NCBI GenBank assembly: GCA_017353815.1
Contig: JAFMSB010000107.1
Span: forward strand, 1 to 6,322
DNA from: Methylocapsa sp.
GTDB taxonomy: Bacteria; Pseudomonadota; Alphaproteobacteria; Rhizobiales; Beijerinckiaceae
Direction: 5' to 3'
DNA length: 6,322 nucleotides
Part shown: positions 6,028 to 6,322 of the stretch, piece after piece
How the letters are laid out: every line of letters begins with the position of its first letter
Numbering within the stretch: the first letter of the stretch is position 1
Notes under the pieces: generated by a model
What the model saw: only the letters and a program-made list of their open reading frames with translations
Told to the model about the DNA's origin: nothing
Database searches by the model: none
Translations under genes and position numbers: made by a program

Positions 6028-6225
6028 TCAGCCTCCTTGCCGCGGCACAAGCACTTCGACCGCATCGCCCTCCTTTAATTTTGTCGCGGAGCGGTCGCGC
6101 CTGCGGACAAAAGTCTGATTGAGCGCGGTCGCGACAGCGGCGTCATTGTATTCGAGCTCGCACAGCAGAGCGTCGAGCGTTGCGGAGAAAACCTCACGCA
6201 ATTCGCCGTTCACTTGGATTTGCAT
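6028..6225 (-). CDS. thiS: sulfur carrier protein ThiS
   Basis: Encodes 65 residues, the usual ThiS length, with a ubiquitin-like beta-grasp fold. It starts [12 protein letters not shown], carries the ALNQTFVRR segment (34-42) and the [12 protein letters not shown] ending. The C-terminal Gly-Gly is the site that is adenylated by ThiF and converted to the thiocarboxylate that donates sulfur to ThiG. The ATG at 6225 follows GGAGG with about 6 nt between. The first 32 nt overlap the end of thiO in another frame. The frame stays open upstream to the right edge, but that part is out of frame with thiO and is a shadow. No thiF is visible in the window. Confidence 0.95.
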   Translation of the reverse strand: MQIQVNGELREVFSATLDALLCELEYNDAAVATALNQTFVRRRDRSATKLKEGDAVEVLVPRQGG

Positions 6226-6322
6226 CCATGACCTCCGGAAAATAGGCGCCCTCAAGCACCACCTGCTTGGTTCTGCGGGCCAGCGCGGGAGCAAGCAAAA
6301 AGCCGTGCCGGTAGAACCCATT
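6194..6322 (-). CDS. thiO: glycine oxidase ThiO, C-terminal end (cut by window edge)
   Basis: The last 42 residues of a protein entering from the right edge read NGFYRHGFLLAPALARR, then [19 protein letters not shown], ending at TGA (6196-6194). The G-[HF]-[YF]-R-[NH]-G-[IF]-LL-AP signature is that of the FAD-dependent ThiO/DAO family near its C-terminus, where the Arg contacts the substrate carboxylate in the family. ThiO oxidises glycine to the imine used by ThiG. The frame was read directly from the - strand and differs from the frame of thiS. It overlaps the thiS start by 32 nt, which fits an operon. The FAD-binding N-terminus is outside the window. Confidence 0.85.
   Translation of the reverse strand, partial: NGFYRHGFLLAPALARRTKQVVLEGAYFPEVMDANPSERRIA

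Noticed and set aside
5418..6122. A 234-residue frame on the + strand opposite thiG and thiS.
   Set aside because: Antisense to confidently identified genes; its composition is Arg/His-rich and it has no recognisable domain.
6226..6322. TPP riboswitch for the thi cluster.
   Set aside because: This stretch codes for the end of thiO; any riboswitch would lie beyond the right edge. No TPP-type element was recognised in the window.

Overview
The window looks like a chromosomal segment from a GC-rich alphaproteobacterium, most likely of the order Hyphomicrobiales (Rhizobiales; a Beijerinckiaceae-, Methylocystaceae- or Bradyrhizobium-like background). The clues are two DUF1236 proteins, a PRC-barrel periplasmic protein, the gene order thiO-thiS-thiG-thiE with an alphaproteobacterial-style ThiE, and promoter elements resembling the EcfG general-stress sigma factor consensus (GGAAC-N16/17-CGTT). 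No mobile element, RNA gene or CRISPR array is visible. The taxonomy is inferred from gene content only.

Layout. The left edge (1-477, + strand) is the C-terminal part of murA, the first committed enzyme of peptidoglycan synthesis. A small exported glycine-zipper protein with a basic tail (640-891, +) follows. The next five genes are mostly envelope proteins. A membrane-anchored protein of unknown function (906-1367, -) meets the glycine-zipper gene tail to tail. Then come a secreted PRC-barrel protein (1662-2096, -), an OB-fold SSB-like protein (2210-2581, -), a secreted single-domain DUF1236 protein (2646-3068, -) and, divergently, a large secreted protein with a disordered Gln/Pro/Lys-rich linker and two DUF1236 domains (3251-4477, +). 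A 12-bp perfect hairpin at 4492-4519 separates this last gene from the convergent thiamin thiazole cluster, which fills the right end on the - strand: thiO (partial), thiS, thiG and thiE.

How the genes may work together. thiO, thiS and thiG make the thiazole half of thiamin. ThiO oxidises glycine to the imine, ThiS carries the sulfur and ThiG closes the ring. ThiE then joins the thiazole and pyrimidine phosphates. The genes overlap or nearly touch, so this is one transcription unit whose promoter, and any TPP riboswitch, lies beyond the right edge. In the middle region, the PRC-barrel gene and both DUF1236 genes each carry a GGAAC box 61-62 nt upstream of the start codon. The PRC-barrel gene also has a perfect EcfG-type -10 (CGTT, 16-nt spacer). 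I infer that these three periplasmic proteins form a small envelope-stress group under the general stress response. This is the most interesting signal in the window.
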